64,000 nucleotides of DNA. Origin: Bacillota bacterium (GTDB lineage Bacteria; Bacillota; Clostridia; Christensenellales; Pumilibacteraceae). Positions within the stretch are counted from its first letter, which is position 1. Every line of letters starts with the position of its first letter. This document shows, in pieces, positions 50,478 through 59,642 of the stretch. The notes below the pieces were generated by a model. It was not told the origin of the DNA and ran no database searches. It worked only from the letters and a program-made list of their open reading frames with translations. The DNA is taken from assembly GCA_009777485.1 (NCBI GenBank), contig WRLT01000011.1:1-64000 (forward strand), in the 5' to 3' direction. Position numbers and translations under genes: made by a program.

Positions 50478-52979
50478 ATGAAAAAAAGAACTATACTAGC
50501 GGTAGTACTGTCGCTAATGTTAGCGTGCGCGTTTGTTTTAACGGCGTGTAACGACCCCGCACCTACCGACACCACCACCGTACCCAGTGCACCCACAAGC
50601 TTTACCGCAGTAGCAGGCGATGCGCAAGCCGTACTTTCGTGGGCAGCACCTGCCTCTAACGGCGGCTCAGAAATTACCAAATATCAAGTAACACACTCCG
50701 ATACATGGGTAGACGTTTCAAGCGGCACTACCCACACCTTTACAGGCCTAACCAACGGCAATCAGTACGAGTTTAAGGTACGCGCCGTAAATTCAAAAGG
50801 AGCGGGCGAGGCGGCCGTTACACATGCAACCCCCTTAAAACCTATCCAACAAGCTGCCTTTACAGGCGTTACCGCCAACGGCGAAGCATGGGTAGAGGAC
50901 ACCACCATCCTAACGCTTACCTTTGATGTAGACGTCCCCCTCACAGCGGCAGACATCACTCTAACGGGCGCGGCAAAAGGCGCGCTTACGGGCAGCGGCA
51001 AAACGTTTACGCTAGCAATATCCAACATCACTTCGCTAATCGTAACGGTGCAAATCGCAAACCCCGAAGGCTACAACATAACCCCCGCGTCCCGAACGGT
51101 TTCCGTACATACCGCAATGGACGAAAACGCATGGGAAATGTTTTTCGGCATACAACCCGACTATTTTGATTATTCGCTTGACGGCATAACCGACGAAATT
51201 TATTGGTTTTGGGTGGGCGAAGATTATTTTGACGCGCTAAGCCAAACACTTAAAAATTTAGGCTATAAGCAGGTTTCCTTACAGACGTGGGATAACGGCC
51301 CCATTGACGGCTTCGACTACACCGATGCGCGCTTACAGTTTAACGCCGAAAGCTTATTTACCATATTCTACGCCGACGGCACAGGCTTTGCAAAAGAATA
51401 CGGCTTTTTGCTGCTTGAAGGCGAAGCACTTGACGCCTACAATTTCTTCGGCGCGGAAAACAACGAATCCCTTGTGTATTTCTTCTACGATAACGAGGAC
51501 AATATCGAGTGGGAATGGGAAGATTCCGCGCTGCTACCTATTGTACGCGGCGTAGTAGAGGGCTTAGGCTATACGCAAGTAGAATTTCAAGAATATGTAG
51601 TAGACGAATTCGATTATCTGTACGGCACTCCCGCATATACGTTAGTAGGCTTTCATAACAACACATTTTACATAGAGGCGTTTAACGGCGAAACCATGTA
51701 CTACTCATACTTTATGTTGCTAGAAGGCGAAGTGCTTGCCGCGTACAACCTTTTCGGCACCCCCCCCGACAGCTTTGATTACGGCGATTACGGCAATAGA
51801 TTGAGTATTGCATGGAGGTGGCACGGAACAGAGGGCGATTTATCCGCGCTGTTCGATACGCTGTTTGATACGCTTACCGATATGGGCATGCACCATACGG
51901 ACACCTATGTTTCCAACTGGGGAGGGGGAGCAGGTATCCCGTTAGTCGATATTTATTTTTCCGCAGAACACGGATTCGGCATGTATTACTTAAGCTTTTA
52001 CGACGGCGATACGTTCACCGAAGAAACTTTTTTTACGCCCGGAATGTTTGCCATTTTTACGCGCTTTGGTATTGCCCCCGATGATTTTTACTTTTATGAA
52101 CCTTTGGATATAGAATGGGTTTGGTACGATGCGGACGCGTCTGTTATAGCCGCGCTTGCAGACTATTTTCAAGATTTCCCGATTTATAATGAATATGACT
52201 GGTCTATGAGCGGCAATCCCTATATCGCAGTTAACTTCATGGGCCTTTGGTACACAGTAGAAATTTTCGACGGGACGGATGCGGTATACACCGAATATCT
52301 GGCTGTAGATTATTTACAAGCCTTAATCGCGTCCGACAGCTTTGCGCTAGAAGAAGGCGAGTTAGGCTTAGCGGCTGTTTACACCTTTAACGGCGTTCAG
52401 GTTGATGCCGTGCTGGAAGAGCTTTTAAACGCTGTCGACTTTTGGCCCGACCCGTTCAATACCGAAACCTTTACGCTTTTGGGCTTAGCGGAATGGCTTG
52501 TAGATGATTTTATGGGGCAAGACCCTTCCTTTTTAGCCGATTTTAGCGAAGAAGACCTGTATGAGTTTTTTGAAGAAAACTTTTTCGGTATTAATCTGCG
52601 AAACGATGTGGTATACGCACTGAATTTGATAAGCATGAATGAGACAATAGTCGTAATCGTCTCCGACGGCGCGGGCAATGTTACCGTGATAATGAACGCA
52701 TACTACCGCTACTTTGATGCGTATATAGACGAATTCGGGTTTGCCCACTGGGATTATGACGATAACTTTGATTTCTATATAGATATATACGATGCTTCAA
52801 ATCCTCATGGGCAATATCTGTATTATGCCTTAGTTTACGGCACTTCCGTCTATGATTTAAACGCCTTTGACCTTACAGACGGCGCATATTTTATGGTTAT
52901 CGAATTAAGCGGGAACGATATGTATCAGTCTATGCCTATATACTTTGATGTCATAGACGATGTAATCATCCCCCAATAA
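50478..52979 (+). CDS. FN3-domain lipoprotein with aromatic FGI.PD.F repeats, paralogue 1
   Basis: 833 aa. The lipobox is FVLTAC (Cys24). A fibronectin type III domain (about 36-120; SAPTSFTAVAGDAQAVLSW, then YEFKVRAVNSKGAGEA) is followed by a beta-sandwich (about 125-215). At least four repeats of about 90-110 residues come next, each opening with [FL]FG[IT].PD.F and containing I.W.W and a LG[YM] turn. The C-terminal domain is acidic and Tyr/Phe/Asp-rich. Function unknown; the exposed aromatic residues suggest carbohydrate or surface binding. AAAAAGGAGCC precedes the ATG by 13 nt. The next gene is a paralogue almost identical over the first 215 codons. Confidence 0.83.
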   Translation: MKKRTILAVVLSLMLACAFVLTACNDPAPTDTTTVPSAPTSFTAVAGDAQAVLSWAAPASNGGSEITKYQVTHSDTWVDVSSGTTHTFTGLTNGNQYEFKVRAVNSKGAGEAAVTHATPLKPIQQAAFTGVTANGEAWVEDTTILTLTFDVDVPLTAADITLTGAAKGALTGSGKTFTLAISNITSLIVTVQIANPEGYNITPASRTVSVHTAMDENAWEMFFGIQPDYFDYSLDGITDEIYWFWVGEDYFDALSQTLKNLGYKQVSLQTWDNGPIDGFDYTDARLQFNAESLFTIFYADGTGFAKEYGFLLLEGEALDAYNFFGAENNESLVYFFYDNEDNIEWEWEDSALLPIVRGVVEGLGYTQVEFQEYVVDEFDYLYGTPAYTLVGFHNNTFYIEAFNGETMYYSYFMLLEGEVLAAYNLFGTPPDSFDYGDYGNRLSIAWRWHGTEGDLSALFDTLFDTLTDMGMHHTDTYVSNWGGGAGIPLVDIYFSAEHGFGMYYLSFYDGDTFTEETFFTPGMFAIFTRFGIAPDDFYFYEPLDIEWVWYDADASVIAALADYFQDFPIYNEYDWSMSGNPYIAVNFMGLWYTVEIFDGTDAVYTEYLAVDYLQALIASDSFALEEGELGLAAVYTFNGVQVDAVLEELLNAVDFWPDPFNTETFTLLGLAEWLVDDFMGQDPSFLADFSEEDLYEFFEENFFGINLRNDVVYALNLISMNETIVVIVSDGAGNVTVIMNAYYRYFDAYIDEFGFAHWDYDDNFDFYIDIYDASNPHGQYLYYALVYGTSVYDLNAFDLTDGAYFMVIELSGNDMYQSMPIYFDVIDDVIIPQ

Positions 52980-53001
52980 ACCAACCCCCAAAACCACCCC
53001 C

Positions 53002-53036
53002 AAGCCGCGCTTGCCCCAAAAGCAAGCGCGGCTTTT
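53002..53036 (+). terminator. Terminator of FN3 lipoprotein 1
   Basis: A 13-bp perfect stem AAGCCGCGCTTGC / GCAAGCGCGGCTT, CCCAAAA loop and TT tail; near-identical to 56486-56521. Confidence 0.9.
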
Positions 53037-53084
53037 CACAAAAAATCTTTCCACCCTTTAAAACACCGCATTTACTTAAATAAT

Positions 53085-53275
53085 TTAACCTTTAAAAAAT
53101 CCCCCTCTTTGATTGTCTTACGGAAAAAGACCGCAAAAAAATTCCCCTCTTGAGGGGTGGCAACGAAGTTGACGGGGTGGAAAGAAAAGCCCCTACAAGA
53201 AATCAGACAGGCTGAAAAGAAAAGCCCCTACAAGAAATCAGACAGGCTGAAAAGAAAAGCCCATACCCTCAAAAA
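53085..53275. repeat. Composite dispersed repeat, copy at 53 kb
   Basis: CCTTTAAAAAATCCCCCTCT, then TTCCCCTCTTGAGGGGTG, a CAACGAAGTTGACGGGG variant and GGTGGAAAGAAAA, followed by repeats of CCCCTACAAGAAATCAGACAGG. Together with the preceding terminator and the following promoter it accounts for 52980-53377; there is no gene. Confidence 0.8.
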
Positions 53276-53307
53276 CAAAAGCAAAAACAAACTTTACAAA
53301 AAAACAC

Positions 53308-53337
53308 TTGACACATAATAAAATATAATGCTACACT
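53308..53337 (+). promoter_or_regulatory. Promoter of FN3 lipoprotein 2
   Basis: -35 TTGACA (53308-53313), 18-bp spacer, -10 TACACT (53332-53337). Confidence 0.7.
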
Positions 53338-53377
53338 AAAAATATCCCCCAAAACTAAAAAGGAGCCATTTATCACC

Positions 53378-56300
53378 ATGAAAAAAAGAACCCTTCTAGC
53401 GGTAGTACTGTCGCTTATGTTAGCGTGCGCGTTTGTTTTAACAGCGTGTAACAACCCCACGCCCGACACAACCACCGTACCCGGCACGCCTACAAGCTTT
53501 ACAGCTTTGGCAGGCGACGCACAAGCCGTACTTTCGTGGGCAGCACCTGCCTCTAACGGCGGCGCAGAAATTACCAAATATCAAGTAACACACTCCGATA
53601 CATGGGTAGACGTTTCAAGCGGCACTACCCACACCTTTACAGGCCTAACCAATGGCAATCAGTACGAGTTTAAGGTACGCGCCGTAAATTCAAAAGGAGC
53701 AGGAGAGGCGGCCGTTACACACGCAACGCCCTTAAAACCTATCCAACAAGTTGCCTTTACGGGCGTTACCGCCAACGGCGAAATTTGGGTAGAGGACACC
53801 ACCGTTTTAACGCTTTCCTTTGATGTAGACGTACCCCTCACAGCGGCAGACATCACTCTAACGGGCGCGGCAAAAGGCGCGCTTACAGGCAGCGGCAAAA
53901 CGTTTACGTTAGCAATATCCAACATAACCTCCTTAATCGTAACGGTGCAAATCGCAAACCCCGAGGGCTTTAACATAACCCCCGCATCCCAAACGGTTGC
54001 CGTACATACCGCAATGGAAGAGGGCGATTGGGAAATGCTGTTCGGCATAGCCCCGTCCGAGTTCGATTTTGGCGACATCGACGATATTATATGGGTTTGG
54101 CTAGACGCAGACCATTTTGACACTCTCAGCCAAGTGCTTACTAATTTAGGCTATGTAAGGCTGAGTTTTTACGAAGACGATAACACCTTCGGCCCTGATT
54201 ATGAGTTAACGCAGGCATATAAACATACCCATCCGTCTTTTGACGAGATTTTTATGATTGGCTACTCTAACGGCGTAGACCAAACCTTAGATGCCTATTA
54301 CGCCTTATTATCGCCCGAGCAATATGCGCTGTATAACCTCTTCGGCGCAACCCCCGTATATTTTGGGGATTATGGCGATGCGGTACAATGGGGCTTTAAC
54401 ACCGATATATTAGACGATGTGCGCGATGTACTGCTAGAAAAAGACTATTTGCAAACATTCTTCATATTCGAAGAAATCGACACAAACCACCCAGTATACG
54501 GCGCGCCTATGTATACCAACGTAGACTACGATGCCGATATTGACGCATATTTCATAGAATTTTTTGACGGCGTTGACAGCCTGTCTATCTTTACCTTTGA
54601 AAAGCTGACAGGGGAGCAATTGGTTTTATACAAATTGTTTCAAGAATCTCCCGACTTATTCATGCTTATCGACATTGACTATGTATTATGGATGTGGAAC
54701 GACGAAAACCATTTCGACCTAATCAGCCAAATTTTAATGGATTTAGGCTATACTAGGATTATATATTCCGAAGAGGTTGCGATTGGCCCTGGCTATGATG
54801 CAACCCAAGTAATGAAGTATGTACATCCGCCCTATGCCGAAGCCGTCTATATGGTGAACTACATCGACGCCTCAGATAATATGACGCAAGCATTCTTTGC
54901 ACTGCTTTCGCCCGAGGAATCGGCATTATTCAACCTCTTCGATCTTACCCCCGACAACTTTAATATGTCCGACAGCTTTATTGAATGGCAGTTTAATTCC
55001 GAAATTGCACTAGACGCAGTTCGCGCTATACTGCTAGACAACGGCTATCTGCAAACGTATTTCGAGCAGCCCGCACACGGGATACAAGGTCCCGCTTATA
55101 CCACTATATTCTACGATGCCGACCGTGACCTGTATTTTATATCCATGTTTGACGGCGTAGACACCCTAACCAATATAGAGTTTAGCGTCTTAACAGACTT
55201 CGTGCTAGAAATGTACAACCTTTTCGGCATAGCCCCCGATAGCTTTATTGCTGAGTACGACCGCGGCGAGTATATAGAATGGAAATGGTTCGGCGCAGAC
55301 CTTCAAAATGTATACAACACGGTAACCGCCGCAATAAACAGCATAGCCAACGATAACGGCTTGCTTATCGGCTACAAAGATTTTGGCACAGAGCCCTATT
55401 ATGATACTCTGCCGTCCGTTTTGGTCATTTTAGCGGACGAGTGGTTTTGTATAGAATATTATGACGGTACTACGTTGCAAGTGGAAGACTTTTGGCTGCT
55501 AACGCCCGAAATGCACGAGTTTTTCTACCTTTTCGGCGTTGCCCCCAACTACTTTTACTATGACTACTATGAAGATTTTGTAGAGTGGAGCTTTTTCCCT
55601 CCCGAACAGTCATTATTAGACGAAATTGACAACTTTTTTGACAGTGACAGCTTTGTGCTTGTAGATTTTGGCGATTACACAGATTATAGCGACCCTGCGG
55701 TAGAAATTCACTATTTTGGCGGATTTTTTAGGGTTTATATCTATAACGGAACGCAGATGTTTTGGTCTGAATACATAGACAGTTCATACTACGAAAGCTT
55801 GTTTCCCTCAGACACCTTTACTATGGAGGAGCATGACGAGCATGGCTTAGCAGGAATTTGGTCGTGGCAAAACGGCGACGAAAATATAATGCTAAGCGTA
55901 ATACAAGATTTCGAGGATGTGTTTGGCCTAGAAATAGGCGATTCCGAGGACTACTCGCTTGCAGATTTTGCCGCCATTATTGCAGAGCAATTTGCCTTTG
56001 ACGATACCTTCGACGCCGCCGTCCTTAACGACGCCGAATTGTATCAGTATATCAGCGAGCATTTATTCGGTATCGACCTTAGCGACGAGTCGGTTCATGT
56101 AATAGGGCTGTGGGAGTTAGAAATCTTTCTACTGATTTATTCCGACGGCAACGGAAATATTTTTATGCTGAATGCCTTTTTCGTCTACGACGACTACTAC
56201 GATTTTGATGCTTGGATAGTCGGCGATAGTATTTATTGGGATTATACCGCACAGGACAATTCGTTTTATGTAGATATATTTGATTCTGAGGTTGACAGGG

Positions 56301-56464
56301 TAGACTTTGCCCTAGTCGATAACGCAAACAGTTATGATTTAACCTTATTCAATCTCGACGACGGCGAGTATTTTGCCCAAATTCTTGTAATAGATTCTGA
56401 CCCTACCGAAACTTCTATATTTGTATATTTCTCTGTACTAAACGGCGAAATCACCGCCCATTAA
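53378..56464 (+). CDS. FN3-domain lipoprotein with aromatic FGI.PD.F repeats, paralogue 2
   Basis: 1028 aa. Same architecture as the preceding gene: lipobox FVLTAC, FN3 domain (about 34-118), beta-sandwich (about 120-213), then six or more repeats (for example LFGIAPSEFDFGDIDDIIWVW, LFGATPVYF, LFDLTPDNF, LFGIAPDSF, LFGVAPNYF) and the Tyr/Asp-rich C-terminal domain. The promoter, signal peptide and FN3 coding DNA are nearly identical to paralogue 1, while the repeat region has diverged in sequence and number. That pattern fits recent tandem duplication with repeat expansion. It is probably surface displayed and has its own promoter and terminator. Function unknown. Confidence 0.83.
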   Translation: MKKRTLLAVVLSLMLACAFVLTACNNPTPDTTTVPGTPTSFTALAGDAQAVLSWAAPASNGGAEITKYQVTHSDTWVDVSSGTTHTFTGLTNGNQYEFKVRAVNSKGAGEAAVTHATPLKPIQQVAFTGVTANGEIWVEDTTVLTLSFDVDVPLTAADITLTGAAKGALTGSGKTFTLAISNITSLIVTVQIANPEGFNITPASQTVAVHTAMEEGDWEMLFGIAPSEFDFGDIDDIIWVWLDADHFDTLSQVLTNLGYVRLSFYEDDNTFGPDYELTQAYKHTHPSFDEIFMIGYSNGVDQTLDAYYALLSPEQYALYNLFGATPVYFGDYGDAVQWGFNTDILDDVRDVLLEKDYLQTFFIFEEIDTNHPVYGAPMYTNVDYDADIDAYFIEFFDGVDSLSIFTFEKLTGEQLVLYKLFQESPDLFMLIDIDYVLWMWNDENHFDLISQILMDLGYTRIIYSEEVAIGPGYDATQVMKYVHPPYAEAVYMVNYIDASDNMTQAFFALLSPEESALFNLFDLTPDNFNMSDSFIEWQFNSEIALDAVRAILLDNGYLQTYFEQPAHGIQGPAYTTIFYDADRDLYFISMFDGVDTLTNIEFSVLTDFVLEMYNLFGIAPDSFIAEYDRGEYIEWKWFGADLQNVYNTVTAAINSIANDNGLLIGYKDFGTEPYYDTLPSVLVILADEWFCIEYYDGTTLQVEDFWLLTPEMHEFFYLFGVAPNYFYYDYYEDFVEWSFFPPEQSLLDEIDNFFDSDSFVLVDFGDYTDYSDPAVEIHYFGGFFRVYIYNGTQMFWSEYIDSSYYESLFPSDTFTMEEHDEHGLAGIWSWQNGDENIMLSVIQDFEDVFGLEIGDSEDYSLADFAAIIAEQFAFDDTFDAAVLNDAELYQYISEHLFGIDLSDESVHVIGLWELEIFLLIYSDGNGNIFMLNAFFVYDDYYDFDAWIVGDSIYWDYTAQDNSFYVDIFDSEVDRVDFALVDNANSYDLTLFNLDDGEYFAQILVIDSDPTETSIFVYFSVLNGEITAH

Positions 56465-56485
56465 ACCAACCCCAAAACCACCCCC

Positions 56486-56521
56486 AAGCCGCGCTTGCCC
56501 AAAAAGCAGGCGCGGCTTTTT
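56486..56521 (+). terminator. Terminator of FN3 lipoprotein 2
   Basis: AAGCCGCGCTTGC / GCAGGCGCGGCTT stem (one G-T pair) with CCAAAAA loop and TTTT tail; paralogous to 53002-53036. Confidence 0.88.
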
Positions 56522-56547
56522 GAAAGTAGTGTAATGCGCTAATAAAC

Positions 56548-56640
56548 CGCAGAAAAATTCCCCTCTTTGAGGGGTGGACGCGAAGCGGACGGGGTGGAAA
56601 GAAAACCCCATACACGAAATTAGACAGTAAGTAAAGAAAA
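56548..56640. repeat. Composite dispersed repeat, copy at 56.6 kb
   Basis: TTCCCCTCTTTGAGGGGTG, GGACGCGAAGCGGACGGGG and GGTGGAAAGAAAA, then ACACGAAATTAGACAG. It lies between the terminator and the mtnN ribosome site. Confidence 0.8.
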
Positions 56641-56672
56641 ATCCTGTAAAGAAAAACAAAGGAGACACTCTA

Positions 56673-57389
56673 ATGACCGCTATAATCGGCGCAATGGAAA
56701 TCGAAGTAGCCGCCCTGCGCACTCAATTACAAAACGCAAAAAACCTTACATGCGGAAACCTCACGGTTACGCAAGGCACACTGCACGACAAACTCGTAGC
56801 GGTATGCCGCTGCGGAATAGGCAAAGCCGCGTCCGCCGCCGCCGCCGCCTTTATTATCAGCCGCTTTAAAAATGTACGGCTGCTTATCAGCTTAGGAGTA
56901 GCGGGCGGCGTTTGCCCCGAATTGCGGCAAGGGGATTTTGTACTAGCGTCCGCGTCTGTTCAGCACGATTACGACCAAACCCCCGACGGCTTAGCAATAG
57001 GGCAGATGGCGGATTATCCTAGCCGCGAGTTTCCTTCTTGTCCGCAGGCAGTTAGTAAAATGAGCCGTGTGCTTTTCGATATGGGCGCGCGCTATAAAAC
57101 GGGCGTGATTGCAAGCGGCGACCAATTTATCCAAAGTAAACAAAAAGCCGCATGGCTGCATACCGAATTTTCCGCCCTTGCCTGCGACATGGAAACTGCC
57201 GCAATCGCCCAAGTGTGCGCAATGTTCGGCAAAAAATTTGTAGGCTTGCGCGCAATCTCCGACAACGCAGACGGCAGCGCAGTAGAGGATTTTTACGCCT
57301 TTGCAAAAAAAGCCGCCGCCCTCAGCCTCACCGCTGTAATTAACTTTATTAATTTAATGGATAATGGTATTGAAAATCACAAAGTATAA
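56673..57389 (+). CDS. mtnN: 5'-methylthioadenosine/S-adenosylhomocysteine nucleosidase
   Basis: 238 aa, usual length, with AAAGGAGA before the ATG. It shows GAMEIEVAAL (catalytic Glu), GIGKAASAAAAAF, LLISLGVAGGVCP, VIASGDQFI, CDMETAAIAQVC (ribose-binding Met-Glu) and LRAISDNAD (catalytic Asp). It cleaves MTA and SAH to adenine plus thioribosyl sugars, supporting methionine salvage and the activated methyl cycle. It probably forms a single-gene unit; both flanks are dispersed repeats and the stop lies inside the start of the next repeat. Confidence 0.96.
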   Translation: MTAIIGAMEIEVAALRTQLQNAKNLTCGNLTVTQGTLHDKLVAVCRCGIGKAASAAAAAFIISRFKNVRLLISLGVAGGVCPELRQGDFVLASASVQHDYDQTPDGLAIGQMADYPSREFPSCPQAVSKMSRVLFDMGARYKTGVIASGDQFIQSKQKAAWLHTEFSALACDMETAAIAQVCAMFGKKFVGLRAISDNADGSAVEDFYAFAKKAAALSLTAVINFINLMDNGIENHKV

Positions 57390-57520
57390 TGGAAAATGGA
57401 AAATGTCGGCTAAGATTTTAAAATAAATAGCCATTAAAAAATTCCCCTCTTTGAGGGGTGCCCCGTAGGGGCGGGGTGGAAAGAAAAGTCTATTCACAAA
57501 ATTAGACGGTAAGGAAAGAA
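57388..57520. repeat. Composite dispersed repeat, copy at 57.4 kb
   Basis: ATGGAAAATGGAAAATGTCGGCTAAG, TAGCCATTAAAAAATTCCCC, GAGGGGTG..GGGGTGGAAAGAAAAG and a TTAGACGG tail, the same order as at 50 kb. Confidence 0.82.
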
Positions 57521-57557
57521 AAAGCATAAAACCTCTTTCCTTGCACATACTACCCCC

Positions 57558-58253
57558 ATGCTACTGATATTTTTAAAATCCACCATTATATTTTTAGTGG
57601 TGCTGGCGGTATTGCGCATCATGGGCAAGCGGCAAATCGGCGAAATGGCGCCGTTTGAGCTGGTTATAACGCTAATTTTAGCCGAAGTTGCCTGTATCCC
57701 TATGTCAGACCCCTTTATTCCGCTGTATTACGGGCTGGTACCCATTATAACGCTAGGCACGCTGCATTTGCTTTTATCGTTTATTTCGCGCAAAAGCATG
57801 GCGCTACGCAAGCTTTTTTCGGGCAACAGCGTTATCGTAATCGATAAGGGCTGTATCCAATACAACGCGCTTAAAAAAACCAACCTCAACCTAGACGATC
57901 TTTTAGAATCGGTGCGTTCGGCAGGCTATCCCGACTTTAACAAAATCGAGTACGCGATTTTTGAAACCAACGGAAAATTCTGCGTTATAGAAAAAGCGTC
58001 CGACCCTACCAAACCTACGCCGCCGCTTTTACCTATCACGCTTTTTTCAGACGGCACATGGGACGCGCAAAACCTAAAAGCTGCGGGCTTACAGCAATCG
58101 GATATCGAGGGCTTGTTTGCCCGCAACGGATATCAAAAGCCCAAAGATATTCTATACGCCGATATCCGTCAAGACGGTTTGGTGTACGTCAGCCCTAAGT
58201 ACGGTAAATTTTTTACCGAAACCGTATCCATCGAAGGGGGAGCAGGCTGGTGA
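57558..58253 (+). CDS. DUF421 (YetF) family membrane protein
   Basis: 231 aa. Two to three N-terminal membrane helices carry the highly conserved LRIMGKRQIGEMAPFELVI and ILAEVACIPMSDP. The cytoplasmic domain contains NSVIVIDKGCIQYNALKKTNLNLDDLLESVR and a second small domain. YetF proteins occur widely in spore formers, sometimes in spore membranes, and related SpoVA-associated paralogues exist. The role is unclear. It overlaps the DUF4363 gene by 4 nt, a conserved pairing. Start ATG 57558 has no ribosome site; CATACT ends 6 nt upstream, so leaderless initiation is possible though the -35 is poor. Confidence 0.92.
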   Translation: MLLIFLKSTIIFLVVLAVLRIMGKRQIGEMAPFELVITLILAEVACIPMSDPFIPLYYGLVPIITLGTLHLLLSFISRKSMALRKLFSGNSVIVIDKGCIQYNALKKTNLNLDDLLESVRSAGYPDFNKIEYAIFETNGKFCVIEKASDPTKPTPPLLPITLFSDGTWDAQNLKAAGLQQSDIEGLFARNGYQKPKDILYADIRQDGLVYVSPKYGKFFTETVSIEGGAGW

Positions 58254-58642
58254 AAAAGCTTATAACCATGCTAGTAATTTTTGCGGTAATGCTGGTGTTT
58301 GCAGGCGTAGAACTTTGGTATACGTCTAACTTTTACTCTAAAACGCACAATAATTTAGTTGCCGCAAATGAAAGCATAGAGGTCAACAAGGATAAACTGG
58401 ATAACCCCGAAACCATTCGCTTAGTCGACGAGGCAAACACCCAATGGGAGAAAGGCAAAAGAGGCTTACTAATGATGGCAAACCACCACGTTATCCGTTA
58501 TGTAGACGAAAAGTTTGTTTCGCTTATGGAGCAGGTGCGCTGTAACAACAAAGACGACGCCAGCGTAACGGTTAAGGTGCTAATCAGCTTTATAAAAGAC
58601 TTGCGCGCCGATATCCGCCCCAAAGCCGGAAACATCTTTTAA
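58250..58642 (+). CDS. DUF4363 family protein
   Basis: 130 aa from GTG 58250 (GGGGGAG upstream; GTGA overlaps the DUF421 stop). One N-terminal membrane helix (residues 4-22, MLVIFAVMLVFAGVELWYT), then a helical exported domain. Genes of this family usually follow DUF421 genes, which supports a shared membrane complex. The molecular role is unknown. Confidence 0.88.
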   Translation: MKKLITMLVIFAVMLVFAGVELWYTSNFYSKTHNNLVAANESIEVNKDKLDNPETIRLVDEANTQWEKGKRGLLMMANHHVIRYVDEKFVSLMEQVRCNNKDDASVTVKVLISFIKDLRADIRPKAGNIF

Positions 58643-58647
58643 AAAAT

Positions 58648-58677
58648 TTGACAACCCTCCGCATTGTATAGTACAAT
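58648..58677 (+). promoter_or_regulatory. holA promoter, leaderless geometry
   Basis: -35 TTGACA (58648-58653), 18-bp spacer, -10 TACAAT (58672-58677), 7 nt to ATG 58685. Confidence 0.72.
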
Positions 58678-58684
58678 ATCCTTA

Positions 58685-59629
58685 ATGAAATTTTCGCAGC
58701 TAAAAGCGCATTTAAATACGCAGCAATTTAAGCCCGCTTACCTAGTTTCTGGAGGGGACGCTTTTTTACTGCATTCTGCAGCAAGGCTGTTCGAGCGGCT
58801 AATTGCGCAAAACCCCGAATTTAATATTTCGGTATTTTCCGAAAACGCGTCCGCACAAGAAATTGTAGAGGCGTGCTATGCACTGCCGCTGTGTTCTCCG
58901 TTGCGGCTGGTGCTATGTTACGATTTTAAAGGTGAGGCCGACCCGATTATACGCTACCTTGCTAATCCAAGCCCCGACTGTGTGCTAGTATTTATTGCCG
59001 CAAAGCTTTCCGACAGCTTTACTAAGCTTGCCGCACTCTTAGAGGTAGTGGATTGTGCGCGCTTAGACGAGGAACACATTGTTAAATGGGTTCGGGCAAA
59101 GCTTGCCGAAACAAACGCCTCTATCGAGGATTCCGCGCTAAGGCTGCTGTTAGACTATACCAACCGTGTAATGACGCGGCTTGCGTCCGAAACCGAAAAA
59201 CTGGGCGCATACAAGCCAAACGGTCAAATAACCCATCAAGATGTTGCCGCATTGGTTACGCCCGACGAAGCGTATAAAATTTTTGAGCTAAGCGAGGCGG
59301 CGGCGCAAAAAAATCCGTCCGCCGCCGCATCTGTACTAAAAAGCCTACTGCAAAGCGGCACGCCTTGTACGGTGCTGTTGGGCATGCTGTACGCGCATTT
59401 CCGCAGACTTTTATATTGTGCCGTAAATCCGCACGATACGTCCTTAGCCCGAAAACTAGGCGTTAAGGATTACGCCATAACAAAAGCCGCGCAGCAAGCC
59501 AAGAGTTTTGGCGCGGCGCGGCTTAAAAAGATTTGCGATACTTTCCATCAAACCGACTTTGCTATCAAAAGCGGCGAAATAGGCGATAGGGCAGCTTTGG
59601 AAACCTTTATATTAAAAATTCTTAGCTAA
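58685..59629 (+). CDS. holA: DNA polymerase III subunit delta
   Basis: 314 aa from ATG 58685, selected because the promoter ends 7 nt upstream (the frame is open 21 nt further 5'). It shows the delta-subunit pattern: PAYLVSGGDAFLLHSAA near the N-terminus, an AAA-like core with PDCVLVFIAAKLSDSFTKLAAL, the LLLDYTNRVMTRLASETEKLGAY lid helix, DVAALVTPDEAYKIFEL and a C-terminal collar domain. Delta opens the sliding clamp in the clamp-loader complex. It is a monocistronic gene by layout, followed by a long hairpin. Confidence 0.93.
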   Translation: MKFSQLKAHLNTQQFKPAYLVSGGDAFLLHSAARLFERLIAQNPEFNISVFSENASAQEIVEACYALPLCSPLRLVLCYDFKGEADPIIRYLANPSPDCVLVFIAAKLSDSFTKLAALLEVVDCARLDEEHIVKWVRAKLAETNASIEDSALRLLLDYTNRVMTRLASETEKLGAYKPNGQITHQDVAALVTPDEAYKIFELSEAAAQKNPSAAASVLKSLLQSGTPCTVLLGMLYAHFRRLLYCAVNPHDTSLARKLGVKDYAITKAAQQAKSFGAARLKKICDTFHQTDFAIKSGEIGDRAALETFILKILS

Positions 59630-59642
59630 GTTTTTTTTCTTA

